NCBI RefSeq assembly: GCF_025847275.1
Contig: NZ_JAOZEV010000006.1
Span: forward strand, 1 to 64,000
DNA from: Flavobacterium frigoritolerans
Lineage (GTDB): Bacteria; Bacteroidota; Bacteroidia; Flavobacteriales; Flavobacteriaceae
Direction: 5' to 3'
Length of the DNA stretch: 64,000 nt
The notes under the pieces are model-generated. The model had not been told where the DNA came from and did not search any database. It saw only the letters and a program-made list of their open reading frames with translations. The first letter of the stretch is position 1, and the number at the start of each line of letters is the position of its first letter. The position numbers and the translations under genes were made by a program. This document shows positions 63,618 through 64,000 of the stretch, piece by piece.

Positions 63618-64000
63618 ATGAAACAAACTTATTTTAATTCGAGTATTTTATTTACCTGTTTAGCATTTATAGTAGGCGACATTGCTAACGCTCAAGAAAA
63701 AACTAAATATCTAAATGCCGAACAAAGTGACCCAATCAAGATGGGCTGGATGGTTGGCTCTCCACCACCCGCAGACCGTATTCCTCGTTTTGATGATGGA
63801 AGTTTCTTTCAATTCCCTGCATTAAGATGGAGTGTAGCCCATATGCGTCAATTCATGCCAACAATAAATGTTTCTCGTGGTCTAGGTTCTTCAAGCCCAT
63901 TAGAAACAAATATCAAGAGTGATATTGATAAAATTAAATTCACCCCTTTAGGCGAAAAAAAATCAATTACTTGGGAAGAATCACTGCAAAAAGTTTACGC
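63618..64000 (+). CDS. Serine hydrolase (beta-lactamase-like), 5' part only
   Basis: The gene runs off the window. Its first 127 residues show a signal peptide (MKQTYFNSSILFTCLAFIVG to NAQ), then KYLNAEQSDPIKMGWMVGSP and RWSVAHMRQFMPTINVSRG, a sequence found before the beta-lactamase/6-aminohexanoate-dimer-hydrolase-like catalytic domain. The SxxK motif of that domain lies beyond the window. An exported esterase or amidase is likely. Confidence 0.7.
   Translation, partial: MKQTYFNSSILFTCLAFIVGDIANAQEKTKYLNAEQSDPIKMGWMVGSPPPADRIPRFDDGSFFQFPALRWSVAHMRQFMPTINVSRGLGSSSPLETNIKSDIDKIKFTPLGEKKSITWEESLQKVY

Overview
The window is a low-GC chromosomal segment from a member of the Flavobacteriaceae, most likely a Flavobacterium. 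Evidence includes a gldKLMN gliding/type IX secretion (T9SS) operon, an exosortase-F (XrtF) pair, short 287-residue primary sigma factors, promoters of the Bacteroidota TTTG-N17-20-TAnnTTTG type, few Shine-Dalgarno sequences, and many lipoproteins and small Bacteroidota families. The first two-thirds of the first 20 kb looks like accessory DNA; from about 16.5 kb onward it is mostly conserved core.

Region 1 (about 1-16.3 kb) is accessory. It holds single, unrelated genes separated by dispersed repeats: hypothetical proteins, small regulators, an alpha/beta hydrolase, a formylglycine-enzyme-fold lipoprotein, a DUF5694 protein, a TruC-like pseudouridine synthase, a beta-propeller protein, an HExxH metallopeptidase, a membrane protein, and a tandem nucleotidyltransferase/HEPN-like protein divergent from a phage-type S24 repressor. 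Seven copies of one hairpin (11-bp stem, mostly a GAAA loop, T tract) are scattered here. One is the terminator of the only tRNA gene (tRNA-Glu, TTC); several others follow what look like decayed tRNA 3' ends. I read the region as an integration hot spot built up beside tRNA-Glu.

Region 2 (16.5-24.4 kb) carries a DUF1761 protein, a GNAT/FemAB-like protein, a divergent lipid kinase and App1-type phosphatase pair, an ABC-F protein, a DUF983 protein and a FAD oxidoreductase. Region 3 (24.4-33.2 kb, minus strand) has gldK-gldL-gldM-gldN, an arginase-fold protein that has lost metal ligands, and topA. Region 4 (33.3-38.9 kb) is a glycerol locus: a DeoR-type regulator divergent from glpD-glpK-glpF plus an outer-membrane protein.

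Region 5 (39.1-46.6 kb) runs miaB, lipoprotein, sigma-54 activator, lptE, TPR protein, secG, then groES-groEL. Region 6 (46.9-54.1 kb, minus strand) contains DedA, a probable copper-handling cluster (HMA protein, TonB receptor, HYC_CC_PP protein), a beta-CASP RNase-like protein, an ATP-cone/nuclease-like protein and the XrtF pair. Region 7 (54.2-64 kb) has a free-methionine sulfoxide reductase, a TonB/MORN protein, rpsO-pnp, a broken flavin monooxygenase gene, a tandem duplication of the primary sigma factor gene, rpe, an XRE regulator and the start of a serine hydrolase cut by the window edge.

The most unusual points are the duplicated sigma factor with an almost unchanged 3' noncoding segment, the repeat-built island around tRNA-Glu, the ureohydrolase pseudoenzyme behind topA, and the glp operon with its own outer-membrane protein. 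No CRISPR array, intact insertion sequence or replication origin was seen.
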